Of a stretch of 32,922 nucleotides of DNA, positions 17,034 to 26,724 are shown piece by piece. Where the stretch lies: NCBI GenBank assembly GCA_024639125.1, contig JAHEJA010000022.1, positions 1 through 32,922 of the forward strand, read 5' to 3'. Numbering within the stretch: the first letter of the stretch is position 1; every line of letters starts with the position of its first letter. Made by a program: the position numbers and the translations under genes. The notes beneath the pieces are model-generated. The model did not search any database. It was not told the origin of the DNA and saw only the letters and a list, made by a program, of their open reading frames with translations. This DNA comes from Paracoccaceae bacterium (GTDB lineage Bacteria; Pseudomonadota; Alphaproteobacteria; Rhodobacterales; Rhodobacteraceae).

Positions 17034-18869
17034 ATGGCAACGCGCGGAAATTCTGTTTCAAAATTCTTTGTTTGGGCGCTTTTGGCGTTGTTGGTTGTCG
17101 GGCTTGCGGGCTTTGGGGCCACAGGTTTGTCGGGAAATATCCAAAAAGTCGGCAAAGTCGGCAATCAGGAAATTACAGTCAACGAATATGCACGCGCGCT
17201 TCAAAACGAACTGGACGCCTCGCAACAACAATTCGGCCAACGCCTAAGCTTTCAACAAGCACAGGCATTTGGTTTGGATCAACGTGTTCTTGCCCGCCTT
17301 ATTATGGAAAAGGCCTTGGATCACGAAGCCGAAATGATCGAACTTTCTGTGGGTGACGCAGAAGTGCGCAAACGGCTTTTGGACATCGGAGCCTTCCAAG
17401 GAATTGACGGGTCTTTTGATCGTGAAACCTATCGCTTTGCTTTGCAAAACGTAGGCTTGAAAGAAGCCGAATTCGAAGAACAGCTTAGAACCGAAGCCGC
17501 GCGAACATTGCTTCAGGCTTCTGTTTTAGCCGGTATTCCAAGAAATGACGCATATGTAGACACCATTATGAACTTCCTTCTTCAAGAACGGAGTTTCCGT
17601 GTCATTACATTGAACCAAAGCACGCTAGAAACGCCGATTGATGCGCCAACCGAAACTGAATTACTTTCTTTTTACGAAGAAAATATCGGTGATTATACCT
17701 TGCCCGAAAGCAAGCGCATTACGTATGCACAGCTCACGCCTGATATGATGATTGATCAAATCGATGTCGAAGAGGCCGCGGTTCAAGACCTATATGCCGC
17801 GCGAAGCGCAGATTATAATCGTCCGGAAAAGCGCATTGTTGAGCGGTTACCATTTCTAAATACCACCGAAGCGCAAGCGGCGGCTGATACCATTTCCTCG
17901 GGTGCGTCGTCTTTTGATACGGCAGTAACCGATCGTGGTTTAACCTTGGCAGATATTGATCTGGGGGATGTGGCTCGCTCTGACCTTGGGGGCGCAGCAG
18001 ATGCTGTGTTTGCCGCGAACTTGGGGGATGTGGTTGGACCTCTGGATACAGATTTGGGCCCTGCTCTCTTTCGGGTGAGCGCTGTTTTGGCGGCGGAAAC
18101 AACTCCTTTTGAAGAGGTTGCCAATGATTTGCGCGATGAACTGGCTTTGGAGCGCGCGCGACGTCAAATAGAATCCCAAGGGTTGGCAATTGACGATCTG
18201 TTGGCGGCAGGTGCAACATTAGAAGAACTGGTTGACGAAGCGGGAATGCGCCTTGCAACATTGGATTACTATGACGGCGTTCAAAATGACATCGCAGGAT
18301 ATGCAGCATTTCAATCCGCAGCCGCCGCATTGAGCGAAGACGATTTTCCACAAGTGATGCAATTGGATGATGGCGGTATCTTTGCGATGCGGTTAGATGA
18401 AATTATCGCACCCCGTGCACAAGCGTTGACTGATATACGCGACGAATTGGAAACGGCTTGGCGTGCCAGCACAACTATGGACGCTTTGCGCGAACAAGCC
18501 CAATCAATCATCACGTCGAACGAATATGAAACCTACTTGGATCAAACCAAACCATTTGAAAATATGACCCGCGGTGATTTCTTGTCTGATTTGCCTCCTG
18601 CTGTGTTGGGCGCCGCGTTTGAGCTTGATGTTAATGGCGCACAAAACGTTGACGGTATTGAGTCAGTTTACGTGGTGATCCTTGATGCGATTGATGCAGG
18701 TAAAACTGACACTTCGGATGCGAACGCAATGCGGATGCAAGTCGAAAACCAGCTTGGCTCTAGCCTATCGCAAGACGTGTTTGACGCCTATGCAACGCAA
18801 ATACGCCAGCGCGTTGGTATCGAACTAGATCAAGCCGCGCTGAACGCTGTTCATGCGAATTTTCAATAA
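17034..18869 (+). CDS. ppiD: Membrane-anchored peptidyl-prolyl isomerase / periplasmic chaperone, PpiD-like
   Basis: A 611-residue chaperone anchored in the inner membrane and folding exported proteins in the periplasm. A basic N-terminus is followed by one membrane segment (about residues 11-32, FFVWALLALLVVGLAGFGA). Then come a SurA-N-like domain (VGNQEITVNEYARAL, SFDRETYRFALQNVGLKEAEF), a parvulin-like region around residues 220-370, and a long C-terminal helical part. The parvulin core looks diverged, so isomerase activity is uncertain, as in other PpiD proteins. GAGGAT lies before the ATG at 17034; an upstream in-frame ATG at 16971 falls inside the aminotransferase gene and is unlikely. 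trpE follows after eight bases. Confidence 0.87.
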   Translation: MATRGNSVSKFFVWALLALLVVGLAGFGATGLSGNIQKVGKVGNQEITVNEYARALQNELDASQQQFGQRLSFQQAQAFGLDQRVLARLIMEKALDHEAEMIELSVGDAEVRKRLLDIGAFQGIDGSFDRETYRFALQNVGLKEAEFEEQLRTEAARTLLQASVLAGIPRNDAYVDTIMNFLLQERSFRVITLNQSTLETPIDAPTETELLSFYEENIGDYTLPESKRITYAQLTPDMMIDQIDVEEAAVQDLYAARSADYNRPEKRIVERLPFLNTTEAQAAADTISSGASSFDTAVTDRGLTLADIDLGDVARSDLGGAADAVFAANLGDVVGPLDTDLGPALFRVSAVLAAETTPFEEVANDLRDELALERARRQIESQGLAIDDLLAAGATLEELVDEAGMRLATLDYYDGVQNDIAGYAAFQSAAAALSEDDFPQVMQLDDGGIFAMRLDEIIAPRAQALTDIRDELETAWRASTTMDALREQAQSIITSNEYETYLDQTKPFENMTRGDFLSDLPPAVLGAAFELDVNGAQNVDGIESVYVVILDAIDAGKTDTSDANAMRMQVENQLGSSLSQDVFDAYATQIRQRVGIELDQAALNAVHANFQ

Positions 18870-18877
18870 GGTAAATC

Positions 18878-20386
18878 ATGTCAATTTTCCCTGATTTTTC
18901 AACGTTTGAAAAAGAATACGCCACAGGCAAAAACCAGGTTATCTATACGCGGCTGGCTGCGGATTTGGACACGCCGGTGTCTTTGATGATGAAACTGGGC
19001 AGTGCTGCAAAGGATAGCTTTGTTTTAGAATCCGTAACTGGTGGCGATACGCGTGGCCGCTATTCTATTGTCGGGATGAAACCAGATCTTATTTGGAAAT
19101 GCGAAGGCACGACCAGTTCAATCAACCGATCTGCACGATTTGACGAAGACGCATTCGTGACCTGTGATTTGGACCCATTGGCGTCTTTGCGTGCGCTTTT
19201 GGACGAAAGCAAAATTGATCTGCCGGCTGATCTTCCTAAATCAGCAGCGGGTCTATTTGGCTATCTGGGGTATGACATGATCCGCCTCGTTGAACATCTT
19301 CCTGATATCAACCCTGATCCTTTGGGCTTGCCAGATGCCATGTTTGTGCGCCCTTCGGTCATAGCCGTACTTGATGCGGTCAAAGGGGATGTGATCCTTG
19401 TGTCCCCGATTTGGCACAATGTGGATATGTCGGCGCGCGCAACTTATGCGCAGGCGGCTGAACGCTTGTCCGATGCGGTGCGCGATTTGGATCGGCCAGT
19501 GCCAGAAACCCGTAATCTGGGTCAAAGCTTTGAAACTGCGGCGCCCGTGTCGAACTTTAGCAAAGACGCTTATTTAAATGCTGTGGAAAAAGCCAAAGAT
19601 TACATCCGTGCAGGTGACATCTTTCAGGTTGTTCCGTCCCAACGCTGGACACAGGAATTTCCCCATCCACCCTTTGCGCTTTATCGGTCATTACGGCGGA
19701 CAAACCCGTCTCCGTTTATGTTCTATTTCAATTTTGGACCGTTTCAGGTGATCGGCGCGAGCCCAGAAATTTTGGTCCGCGTTTTCGACAAAGAAGTCAC
19801 CATCCGCCCCATAGCCGGAACCCGCCCACGTGGTGCTACTCCGCAAGAGGATAATGCACTAGAAGCGGATTTATTGGCAGATAAAAAAGAACTGGCAGAA
19901 CATTTGATGCTGCTTGATCTAGGGCGCAATGATGTTGGTCGGGTCGCGAAAATTGGAACCGTCAAACCAACAGAACAATTCATCATTGAACGTTATAGTC
20001 ACGTGATGCACATCGTCTCTAATGTCGTTGGCGAACTAAATGACGATCAAGACGCGCTTAGCGCATTTTTTGCAGGCATGCCCGCGGGAACTGTGTCTGG
20101 CGCCCCCAAGGTCCGTGCCATGGAAATTATCGACGAACTCGAACCTGAAAAGCGCGGTGTTTATGGCGGTGGTGTTGGCTATTTTAGCGCAGGTGGCGAC
20201 ATGGATATGTGTATCGCTTTGCGCACAGCAATCGTCAAAGACGAAAAGCTATATATCCAGGCAGGCGGTGGCGTGGTCTATGACAGCGATCCAGAAGCCG
20301 AATATCAGGAAACCGTTCACAAATCGAACGCCATTCGTCGCGCAGCAGCGGATGCAGCGATGTTTGCAAACAAATCTGGAAACTAA
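18878..20386 (+). CDS. trpE: Anthranilate synthase component I
   Basis: Converts chorismate and ammonia to anthranilate, the first committed step of tryptophan synthesis, with TrpG as glutaminase subunit. The 502-residue protein has the N-terminal feedback domain (SVTGGDTRGRYSIVG near 53-66) and a complete chorismate-binding domain: YIRAGDIFQVVPSQR, RPIAGTRPRG, MLLDLGRNDVGRV, and GTVSGAPKVRAMEIIDELEP near 404-423. It follows ppiD by eight bases, so there is no room for a tryptophan attenuator in front of it. The stop codon abuts that of the opposite-strand yibQ-like gene, which separates trpE from trpG. Confidence 0.96.
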   Translation: MSIFPDFSTFEKEYATGKNQVIYTRLAADLDTPVSLMMKLGSAAKDSFVLESVTGGDTRGRYSIVGMKPDLIWKCEGTTSSINRSARFDEDAFVTCDLDPLASLRALLDESKIDLPADLPKSAAGLFGYLGYDMIRLVEHLPDINPDPLGLPDAMFVRPSVIAVLDAVKGDVILVSPIWHNVDMSARATYAQAAERLSDAVRDLDRPVPETRNLGQSFETAAPVSNFSKDAYLNAVEKAKDYIRAGDIFQVVPSQRWTQEFPHPPFALYRSLRRTNPSPFMFYFNFGPFQVIGASPEILVRVFDKEVTIRPIAGTRPRGATPQEDNALEADLLADKKELAEHLMLLDLGRNDVGRVAKIGTVKPTEQFIIERYSHVMHIVSNVVGELNDDQDALSAFFAGMPAGTVSGAPKVRAMEIIDELEPEKRGVYGGGVGYFSAGGDMDMCIALRTAIVKDEKLYIQAGGGVVYDSDPEAEYQETVHKSNAIRRAAADAAMFANKSGN

Positions 20387-21766
20387 TTAATTTTCCGTTT
20401 GCAACAAAACTTGGGACAATGGGGCAAGCGCGACTGTTTTTGCCCTATCCTGCAAGGCCCACAAGAGCAACGCCGACAAGGTCTCTGGTCGTAAGCGGGC
20501 AAGGATGATGATCTGCCGTTCTTGTTTTGCACGAAACGCGGCACCGTCCAGAAACCGACGAATTGTGCGTTCGTCTTGGTTGTCGCTGTCCAAATCGCGA
20601 TAAATCGTCAAGGATGGAACACCGTCTTTTTGGGCAGCGGTCACGCCAGAATTCAACCCCTTTTCAAAATACACCAACCCATGACCGGTTTCTTTGGCAA
20701 ATGTGGCAACTTGTTTTGTCGCGTCGCGATTTGGCTGCAGCGCACCTTGGTTTTTTTCCACAAAGGCCAAAGCGCGTGGTAACATTGCGACACTGGCGGC
20801 TAAGGTGGTTTCAACGTCTTGCCCCTTGGCATTGCTTGGAACTTGGACCATTGCGGCTATTTCATACCCTGCCGACGCATATTTATTGTGCGCATCTGTG
20901 GCCCCATCCCATGTGGCATCAATCGCAAAACTTACCGGAAATGGTAGGCTTTCAAGAGCTGCCACATCTAAAACATATGACCCATCATCAATGAAAACTA
21001 TAGAAATCAATGGATTATCACCTGCTTCGACAGGATCCATTGCATAATTATCCAGTGCCCTTTGCCCATCAGAGAGCGGTGCTATTTTCACGATCGCCTC
21101 TAATGGCCCTGCCAACTCAGGCTCGGTTTCCGGTGTGGGCTCTGGTTCTTGATCCTTGCCCTTTTCAGCGCTGGAAGGAATAGATGAGCCGGGCAAACTT
21201 GGCATGTCTTGGGGTTCTTCAGGAACACTGATGTCATTGGTTTCCTGAGTTGAATTTTTGGTATCAACAACAGCGACTTGCGGCAGTATGGGCTGTGCTG
21301 GGTCCTGAGACAATCCAACTATGGCTTCGGCATTCGGGGCCACTGGTTGTTCCATTTGCACTTGTGGAACCACGGGTTTGGTTTCACGCGCCATTGGCGT
21401 GGCAAGGCCCGTATCATTTTTCACACTAGGCACCATTTCAGACAACGAAGGCGTCGTGATCACGGATGGCGCTTGGGCCGTTTCCATGCTTGCATCAGAC
21501 AGAGACAGACTTTCAGGCTGCGGTGCTTGAACAGTTGGGGCGACAGGACGCTCCGGAGCTTCTATTTTTGGGGCGACCACGATCGCTTTGTCCTGACGTG
21601 ATCCGTTGAATCCTGACCCTGCTGGCACTTCGACCTGTGTCATATCTGGAAGCGATGATTTGCTAACGCCAACATAAAGTGATCCGCCCGCAGCAACCAA
21701 AGAGCCCGTAAAAAGCCCCCAAAACGTTCCCGTCAAAAATCCACGTGCCACTCTAATTGCCCTCAT
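20387..21766 (-). CDS. Divergent polysaccharide deacetylase family protein (YibQ/DUF610-like)
   Basis: A 459-residue protein with three parts. Residues about 10-34 form an N-terminal signal anchor (FLTGTFWGLFTGSLVAAGG). Residues about 50-225 are a low-complexity linker rich in Pro, Glu, Gln, Ser and Val. Residues about 245-459 are a divergent polysaccharide deacetylase domain (ISIVFIDDGSY, FPVSFAIDATWDGA, YEIAAMVQVP, AFRAKQERQIIILARLRPETLSALLLW). These proteins are thought to be periplasmic and linked to envelope or divisome functions, often beside ctpA/envC; here the gene lies antisense between trpE and trpG. The metal-binding His residues of true deacetylases are not evident, so catalysis is doubtful. 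Confidence 0.82.
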   Translation of the reverse strand: MRAIRVARGFLTGTFWGLFTGSLVAAGGSLYVGVSKSSLPDMTQVEVPAGSGFNGSRQDKAIVVAPKIEAPERPVAPTVQAPQPESLSLSDASMETAQAPSVITTPSLSEMVPSVKNDTGLATPMARETKPVVPQVQMEQPVAPNAEAIVGLSQDPAQPILPQVAVVDTKNSTQETNDISVPEEPQDMPSLPGSSIPSSAEKGKDQEPEPTPETEPELAGPLEAIVKIAPLSDGQRALDNYAMDPVEAGDNPLISIVFIDDGSYVLDVAALESLPFPVSFAIDATWDGATDAHNKYASAGYEIAAMVQVPSNAKGQDVETTLAASVAMLPRALAFVEKNQGALQPNRDATKQVATFAKETGHGLVYFEKGLNSGVTAAQKDGVPSLTIYRDLDSDNQDERTIRRFLDGAAFRAKQERQIIILARLRPETLSALLLWALQDRAKTVALAPLSQVLLQTEN

Positions 21767-21889
21767 TCATGTTTTTTACCCGAGTCTTGCGCCCAGCCTC
21801 TTGACCCTGTGCGCGATCCCTGAACATGTATAACGCGACCTTTACCGTTAGGACCAGTCCTGATTGTACGTGACAAGAAAGAAAGCCAA

Positions 21890-22471
21890 ATGCTGTTACT
21901 GATCGATAACTATGATAGCTTTACCTATAATCTCGTCCATTATTTGGGTGAATTAGGAACAGAAGTTGTCGTCAAACGCAACGATGCAATCGATGTTCAA
22001 TCCGCGATGGCGATGAACCCTGCGGGGATTTTGCTATCCCCCGGTCCCCGTGATCCTGACCAAGCTGGTATTTGCCTTGCTCTGACGCTAGCCGCCGCTG
22101 AAACCAAAACACCCCTCATGGGTGTGTGTTTGGGGCATCAAACCATTGGCCAAGTGTTTGGTGGTAACGTTGTCCGCTGTCATGAAATAGTTCATGGTAA
22201 AATGGGATCAATGCACCACAAAGACCAAGGCGTATTCCAAGGGCTGCCTTCCCCATTTGAAGCGACGCGCTATCATTCTTTGGTTGTGGATCGTGACAGC
22301 CTTCCCGAATGTTTGGATGTCACAGCCTGGCTTGAGGATGGCACGATCATGGGGCTTCAGCACAAAACACTGCCGATCCAAGGCGTGCAATTTCATCCAG
22401 AATCCATTGCATCAGAACATGGCCATGCTTTGTTGCAGAACTTTGTAAATTTGATGAAGGTCCCGGCATGA
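21890..22471 (+). CDS. trpG: Anthranilate synthase component II (glutamine amidotransferase)
   Basis: Supplies ammonia from glutamine to TrpE. The 193-residue class I amidotransferase has the triad Cys80 (GVCLGHQ), His169 and Glu171 (VQFHPES), plus the start [14 protein letters not shown] typical of TrpG. GAAAGAAAG precedes the ATG. It opens the trpG-trpD-trpC-moaC-moeA run and its TGA overlaps the trpD ATG by four bases (ATGA). About 120 bases separate it from the divergent yibQ-like gene and must hold its promoter; no terminator-antiterminator or leader peptide with Trp codons was seen. Confidence 0.96.
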   Translation: MLLLIDNYDSFTYNLVHYLGELGTEVVVKRNDAIDVQSAMAMNPAGILLSPGPRDPDQAGICLALTLAAAETKTPLMGVCLGHQTIGQVFGGNVVRCHEIVHGKMGSMHHKDQGVFQGLPSPFEATRYHSLVVDRDSLPECLDVTAWLEDGTIMGLQHKTLPIQGVQFHPESIASEHGHALLQNFVNLMKVPA

Positions 22472-23487
22472 GCAATGCAATGAAACCTCTGATTTATGCT
22501 GCCTCCGAAGGACCGCTTAGCCGGTCTCAGGCGGAACAAGCCTTTGAAATCCTATTCAACGGGGATGCAACGGATGCGCAAATTGGCGGATTGCTTATGG
22601 CAATGCGTGCACGTGGTGAATCCGTCGCTGAATATGCGGCGGCATCGGCTGTTATGCGGGCCAAATGCATTCCTGTAACCGCGCCCGACGACGCGATGGA
22701 TATTGTTGGCACCGGCGGTGATGGCGTTGGCACATTGAATATTTCAACGGCAACGGCTTTTGTCGTGGCCGGTGCGGGTGTGACCGTTGCCAAACATGGC
22801 AACCGAAATTTGTCGTCAAAATCCGGGGCAGCTGACGCGCTAGGATTGATGGGCATTAACGTTATGGTCGGCTCTGACGTGGTCGAGCGCGGTATCACAG
22901 AAGCTGGCATTGGTTTTATGATGGCACCTATGCATCATCCTGCGATCAAGCATGTGATGCCAACGCGTCAGGAATTAGGATGCAAAACGATCTTTAACAT
23001 ATTGGGTCCATTGACAAACCCCGCGGGTGTGAAACGTCAATTGACCGGTGCTTTTGCTCCTGACTTGATCTTTCCTATGGCGGAAACCTTGCAAACGCTG
23101 GGATCAGATAAAGCATGGTTGGTGCATGGATCGGATGGATCGGACGAAATAACAATAACCGGTCCAACGGCTGTTGCCGTGCTTGCCAATGGAAAAATCA
23201 CCTCGCTTGAAGTTCACCCAGAGGACGCAGGATTGCCTGTCCATCCTTTGGCGGATATTTTGGGCGGAACACCCGAGGTCAACACCAAAGCGCTGATGGC
23301 ATTGATGAATGGCGAAGCTGGCGCTTATCGGGATGCTGTCTTGCTGAACGCGGCAGCGGCCTTGATGATTGCTGACAAAGCAGAAACTTTAAAAGACGGC
23401 GTTGAAATGGCCCGCGAAAGCATCGATAGCAAACGCGCCCTGATAGCCATTGAAACGCTTGCACGCATTACATCGGAGAGCGCATGA
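22468..23487 (+). CDS. trpD: Anthranilate phosphoribosyltransferase
   Basis: Joins anthranilate to PRPP to give phosphoribosyl-anthranilate. The 339-residue protein carries the family's glycine-rich PRPP loop [15 protein letters not shown] near 82-96, [20 protein letters not shown] near 108-127, and the [13 protein letters not shown] segment near 174-186. It overlaps trpG and trpC by four bases each (ATGA), a strong sign of translational coupling. Confidence 0.97.
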   Translation: MSNAMKPLIYAASEGPLSRSQAEQAFEILFNGDATDAQIGGLLMAMRARGESVAEYAAASAVMRAKCIPVTAPDDAMDIVGTGGDGVGTLNISTATAFVVAGAGVTVAKHGNRNLSSKSGAADALGLMGINVMVGSDVVERGITEAGIGFMMAPMHHPAIKHVMPTRQELGCKTIFNILGPLTNPAGVKRQLTGAFAPDLIFPMAETLQTLGSDKAWLVHGSDGSDEITITGPTAVAVLANGKITSLEVHPEDAGLPVHPLADILGGTPEVNTKALMALMNGEAGAYRDAVLLNAAAALMIADKAETLKDGVEMARESIDSKRALIAIETLARITSESA

Positions 23488-24296
23488 GCCAGACCGTATT
23501 AGACCGTATCAAAGACTATAAACTAGAAGAAATCGAAGCAGACAAAGCAGCCAAGCCATTGGCGATTGTCGAAGAAGAAGCCCGCGCAGCCAGTGCAACA
23601 CGCGGATTTGCCGAATGCTTATTTGATGCCACCAAGTCGGGCTATGGATTAATCGCCGAAGTCAAAAAAGCATCCCCCTCCAAAGGATTGATCAGAGCAG
23701 ACTTTGATCCCGCTGTTTTGGCCAAGGCGTATGAAGATGGCGGTGCGACGTGTTTGTCTGTGCTTACTGACACCCCCAGTTTTCAAGGCGCCAAAGATTA
23801 TTTGGTCCAAGCACGCGCAGCGACGTCGCTTCCTGCTTTGCGCAAGGATTTTATGTATGACACGTATCAAGTTGCAGAAGCGCGCGCTCTTGGGGCTGAT
23901 TGTATCTTGATCATTATGGCAAGCGTCTCTGACGCCCAAGCTGCCGAATTGGAAGACGCCGCTTTTGCTTGGGGAATGGATGTTTTGATCGAAGTGCATG
24001 ATCGCGAGGAACTAGAACGCGCATGTCAGTTAAAATCTCGCTTAATCGGGATAAACAACCGGAATTTGAAAACTTTTGAAACGGATCTTGAGACAACGAA
24101 AACCTTGTCACGTCTGGTGCCTGCAGATCGGTTGTTGGTGTCAGAATCCGGTTTGAATTCACCCCAGGATTTGGCGGATATGGCGGTTTATGGTGCAAGA
24201 TCGTTCTTGATCGGCGAAAGCCTGATGCGGCAAGAAGACGTTACACAAGCCACCAAAGCCATCCTTGCCAACCCATTCCACGCAGGGAGCGTCTAA
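23484..24296 (+). CDS. trpC: Indole-3-glycerol phosphate synthase
   Basis: Ring-closing decarboxylation that makes indole-3-glycerol phosphate. The 270-residue TIM barrel shows [16 protein letters not shown] near 55-70 (catalytic Glu and Lys), [15 protein letters not shown] near 112-126, [16 protein letters not shown] near 185-200 and [13 protein letters not shown] near 218-230. It is a single-function TrpC without a fused TrpF, as usual outside enterics. One base separates its stop from the moaC start. Confidence 0.97.
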   Translation: MSQTVLDRIKDYKLEEIEADKAAKPLAIVEEEARAASATRGFAECLFDATKSGYGLIAEVKKASPSKGLIRADFDPAVLAKAYEDGGATCLSVLTDTPSFQGAKDYLVQARAATSLPALRKDFMYDTYQVAEARALGADCILIIMASVSDAQAAELEDAAFAWGMDVLIEVHDREELERACQLKSRLIGINNRNLKTFETDLETTKTLSRLVPADRLLVSESGLNSPQDLADMAVYGARSFLIGESLMRQEDVTQATKAILANPFHAGSV

Positions 24297-24297
24297 C

Positions 24298-24774
24298 ATG
24301 TCAGGACTTACGCATTTTGACGCCAAGGGCGATGCACATATGGTTGATGTATCTCGAAAAGAACATACATCGCGCATTGCAACCGCATCCGGATGGGTCA
24401 AAATGCAAAAGACGACATTTGATGTCATCGCGTCCGGTTCCGCTAAAAAAGGGGATGTTTTGGGGGTTGCCCGACTTGCCGGGATTATGGGGGCAAAGAA
24501 AACGTCGGATTTGATCCCTTTGTGTCATCCATTGGCCATCACCAAAGTGTCTGTTGAATTTGACCTGGACCCCGACTTGCCCGGTGTTAGAATTATCGGC
24601 ACGGTTAAAACCACCGGACAAACTGGCGTCGAAATGGAAGCTCTCACTGCTGTGTCAACGGCGGCATTGACACTATACGACATGTCCAAAGCCATTGATA
24701 AAACAATGGAAATTGGCGGTATTCACGTCACGCTCAAGGATGGCGGAAAATCTGGCCGCTTTGAAGCAGAATGA
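24298..24774 (+). CDS. moaC: Cyclic pyranopterin monophosphate synthase
   Basis: Forms cyclic pyranopterin monophosphate in molybdenum cofactor synthesis after MoaA. The 158-residue protein has [16 protein letters not shown] near 14-29, [11 protein letters not shown] near 73-83, [19 protein letters not shown] near 108-126, and the C-terminal [13 protein letters not shown]. The ATG at 24298 has GGGAG before it; an in-frame ATG at 24265 lies inside trpC and is unlikely. The stop overlaps the moeA start (ATGA). Linkage of moaC-moeA to trpDC is a known Rhodobacterales arrangement. Confidence 0.96.
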   Translation: MSGLTHFDAKGDAHMVDVSRKEHTSRIATASGWVKMQKTTFDVIASGSAKKGDVLGVARLAGIMGAKKTSDLIPLCHPLAITKVSVEFDLDPDLPGVRIIGTVKTTGQTGVEMEALTAVSTAALTLYDMSKAIDKTMEIGGIHVTLKDGGKSGRFEAE

Positions 24775-25943
24775 TTTCTGTCACCCAAGCAATTGAAGCC
24801 CTACTTGGGTTGGTCCGGCCCCTAGAAACCGACCTGTGTGATTTACAGTTAGCCCATGGACGCGTGCTGGCATCAGATGCGGTCGCGACGCGCAATCAGC
24901 CACCTTTTGCCGCCTCTGCTATGGATGGATATGCTGTTCTAGGATCGGATATTCAGCCGAACGCCACCTTTAATGTCATTGGTGAAGCCGCTGCTGGTCA
25001 TGGGTTTTCTGGTACAGTCACATCAGGCCAAGCCGTTCGAATTTTCACTGGGGCACCTTTGCCCGCTGGCACCGATCACGTCATTATCCAAGAAGACATT
25101 ACACGGTCTTTGGATGTTATTACATTGAACCCTGATTATGACAGGCAAGCCTATGTGCGTCCCTTGGGGACAGATTTCAAAATAGGCAACAAAATGACCG
25201 CCCCACGACGGTTATCTGCGCGCGATATCGCATTGCTTGCGTCCTTTAATATTCCGCGTGTGCATGTGTTCAAACAGCCCACCATCGCGTTGATTTCAAC
25301 CGGCGACGAGCTTGTGATGCCAGGCGACACGCCTAACCCCGATCAAATTATTGCCTCGAATACATTTGGGCTTCATGCTCAAATAGAGAATTGGGGTGGC
25401 CGCGCACGCATCTTGCCAATCGCGAAAGACAACATTGCGTCAATTCAAACCACACTTGAATTGGCAAAGACCGCGGATTTAATTGTAACAATAGGCGGAG
25501 CATCCGTCGGTGATCACGATTTGGTTGCAAAAGCAGCCCAAGACATCGGCCTTGAGCAGACCTTTTACAAGGTACGCATGCGACCGGGAAAACCGCTTAT
25601 GGGGGGCATGCTTGGCACTGTGCCGATGATCGGGCTTCCGGGGAATCCAGTTTCGGCTATGGTTTGTGCGGAATTGTTTTTGTACCCCCTTATTTGCAAA
25701 ATGATGGGGCTACCGTCAGGACCGCGTCGGCGGCAATCGGCACCGCTTGCGCATGATATTGATGCAAATGGGAACCGCGAACATTATATGCGTGCTCAGC
25801 TTATCAATGGTGCATTAAATGTATTTCAACGCCAAGATAGCGCATTGCTCAGCGTATTGGCAGATGCGGATGTTTTGGTTGTCAGAGATCCAGACGATCC
25901 AAAACGATCCAAAGGCGAACAGTTGGACTATATCCCACTGTAA
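24771..25943 (+). CDS. moeA: Molybdopterin molybdenumtransferase
   Basis: Inserts molybdate into adenylated molybdopterin. The 390-residue protein has the complete MoeA layout: [13 protein letters not shown] near 44-56, [20 protein letters not shown] near 88-107, the [12 protein letters not shown] segment near 175-186, the MoCF-binding [13 protein letters not shown] near 241-253, [13 protein letters not shown], and [12 protein letters not shown]. It overlaps moaC by four bases and is the last gene before the lexA promoter. Confidence 0.96.
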   Translation: MISVTQAIEALLGLVRPLETDLCDLQLAHGRVLASDAVATRNQPPFAASAMDGYAVLGSDIQPNATFNVIGEAAAGHGFSGTVTSGQAVRIFTGAPLPAGTDHVIIQEDITRSLDVITLNPDYDRQAYVRPLGTDFKIGNKMTAPRRLSARDIALLASFNIPRVHVFKQPTIALISTGDELVMPGDTPNPDQIIASNTFGLHAQIENWGGRARILPIAKDNIASIQTTLELAKTADLIVTIGGASVGDHDLVAKAAQDIGLEQTFYKVRMRPGKPLMGGMLGTVPMIGLPGNPVSAMVCAELFLYPLICKMMGLPSGPRRRQSAPLAHDIDANGNREHYMRAQLINGALNVFQRQDSALLSVLADADVLVVRDPDDPKRSKGEQLDYIPL

Positions 25944-25964
25944 GCAGTTAAAAAGAACAAAAGG

Positions 25965-25993
25965 TTGACACAAAACAAGAACACCTGTAGAAC
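25965..25993 (+). promoter_or_regulatory. lexA promoter
   Basis: TTGACA (25965-25970), a perfect -35 hexamer, is followed after 17 bases by TAGAAC (25988-25993) as -10. Transcription would begin near 26000, giving a leader of about 20 bases that contains the AGGAG ribosome site before the ATG at 26023. The -10 lies inside the SOS box. Confidence 0.7.
25979..25993 (+). promoter_or_regulatory. SOS box (LexA operator), alphaproteobacterial type
   Basis: GAAC (25979-25982), seven bases, GAAC (25990-25993): on the minus strand this is GTTC-N7-GTTC, the direct-repeat LexA operator known from Rhodobacter and Rhizobium. It covers the -10 of the lexA promoter, the classic design for autorepression. 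Confidence 0.85.
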
Positions 25994-26022
25994 AAATCAA
26001 AAATATTCTCAGGAGCAGTGCG

Positions 26023-26724
26023 ATGTTAACCCGCAAACAACTTGATCTATTGGACTTTATTAACAAGCGCTTACAGCGTGATGGCGTCCCCCCATCGTTT
26101 GATGAAATGAAGGAAGCTTTGGATTTGCGGTCCAAATCCGGCATTCACCGATTGATCACAGCCCTAGAAGAGCGCGGATTTATTCGGCGTCTTGCCCATC
26201 GTGCGCGCGCAATTGAGATTGTCAAACTTCCAGAAAGTTTGGGTGGGGATGCCAATGCTTCGGGTTTCACACCACATGTAATTGACGGCGATCGTCCAGA
26301 TCAGCGTCCCGCCAAAGCGACCCCAGTCGAAGTCATCCACGCCATGGAATTGCCGGTTATGGGTCGTATCGCGGCAGGTGTTCCGATTGAAGCGATTAGC
26401 GAAGTATCCCACAACGTTGCAGTTCCCGGTCAAATGCTACGTGGTGGCGGCGATCATTATGCCCTTGAAGTAAAAGGTGACTCTATGATCGAAGCTGGGA
26501 TTAATGACGGGGATATTGTGGTCATTCGCGAAACCAAAACAGCGACGAACGGCGATATTGTGGTCGCCTTGGTCGAAGATCATGAAGCCACTTTGAAACG
26601 GTTCTTTCATCGCGGAAATTCTATTGCACTCGAAGCGGCAAACCCCGCTTACGAAACACGCGTCCTTCCCCATGACAAGGTCAAGGTTCAGGGTCGCTTG
26701 GTCGGCTTGATCCGCACATACTAA
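26023..26724 (+). CDS. lexA: SOS response repressor LexA
   Basis: Represses DNA-damage genes and is inactivated by RecA-stimulated self-cleavage. The 233-residue protein has an N-terminal winged helix ([18 protein letters not shown], then [20 protein letters not shown]), the cleavage site Ala118-Gly119 in GRIAAGVP, and the serine-lysine dyad Ser154 (KGDSM) and Lys192 (TLKRF). Its length, with an extended linker at about 70-105, is typical of Alphaproteobacteria. It has its own promoter with an SOS box. Its TAA overlaps the TAG of the convergent comEC gene. Confidence 0.97.
   Translation: MLTRKQLDLLDFINKRLQRDGVPPSFDEMKEALDLRSKSGIHRLITALEERGFIRRLAHRARAIEIVKLPESLGGDANASGFTPHVIDGDRPDQRPAKATPVEVIHAMELPVMGRIAAGVPIEAISEVSHNVAVPGQMLRGGGDHYALEVKGDSMIEAGINDGDIVVIRETKTATNGDIVVALVEDHEATLKRFFHRGNSIALEAANPAYETRVLPHDKVKVQGRLVGLIRTY

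Noticed and set aside
17734-18351. Minus-strand open frame of 205 codons opposite ppiD
   Set aside because: Shadow of the ppiD frame, low-complexity Pro/Gln/Arg composition, no ribosome site noted.
18860-18880. Tryptophan attenuator before trpE
   Set aside because: Only eight bases separate ppiD from trpE; no leader peptide or competing hairpins can fit there.
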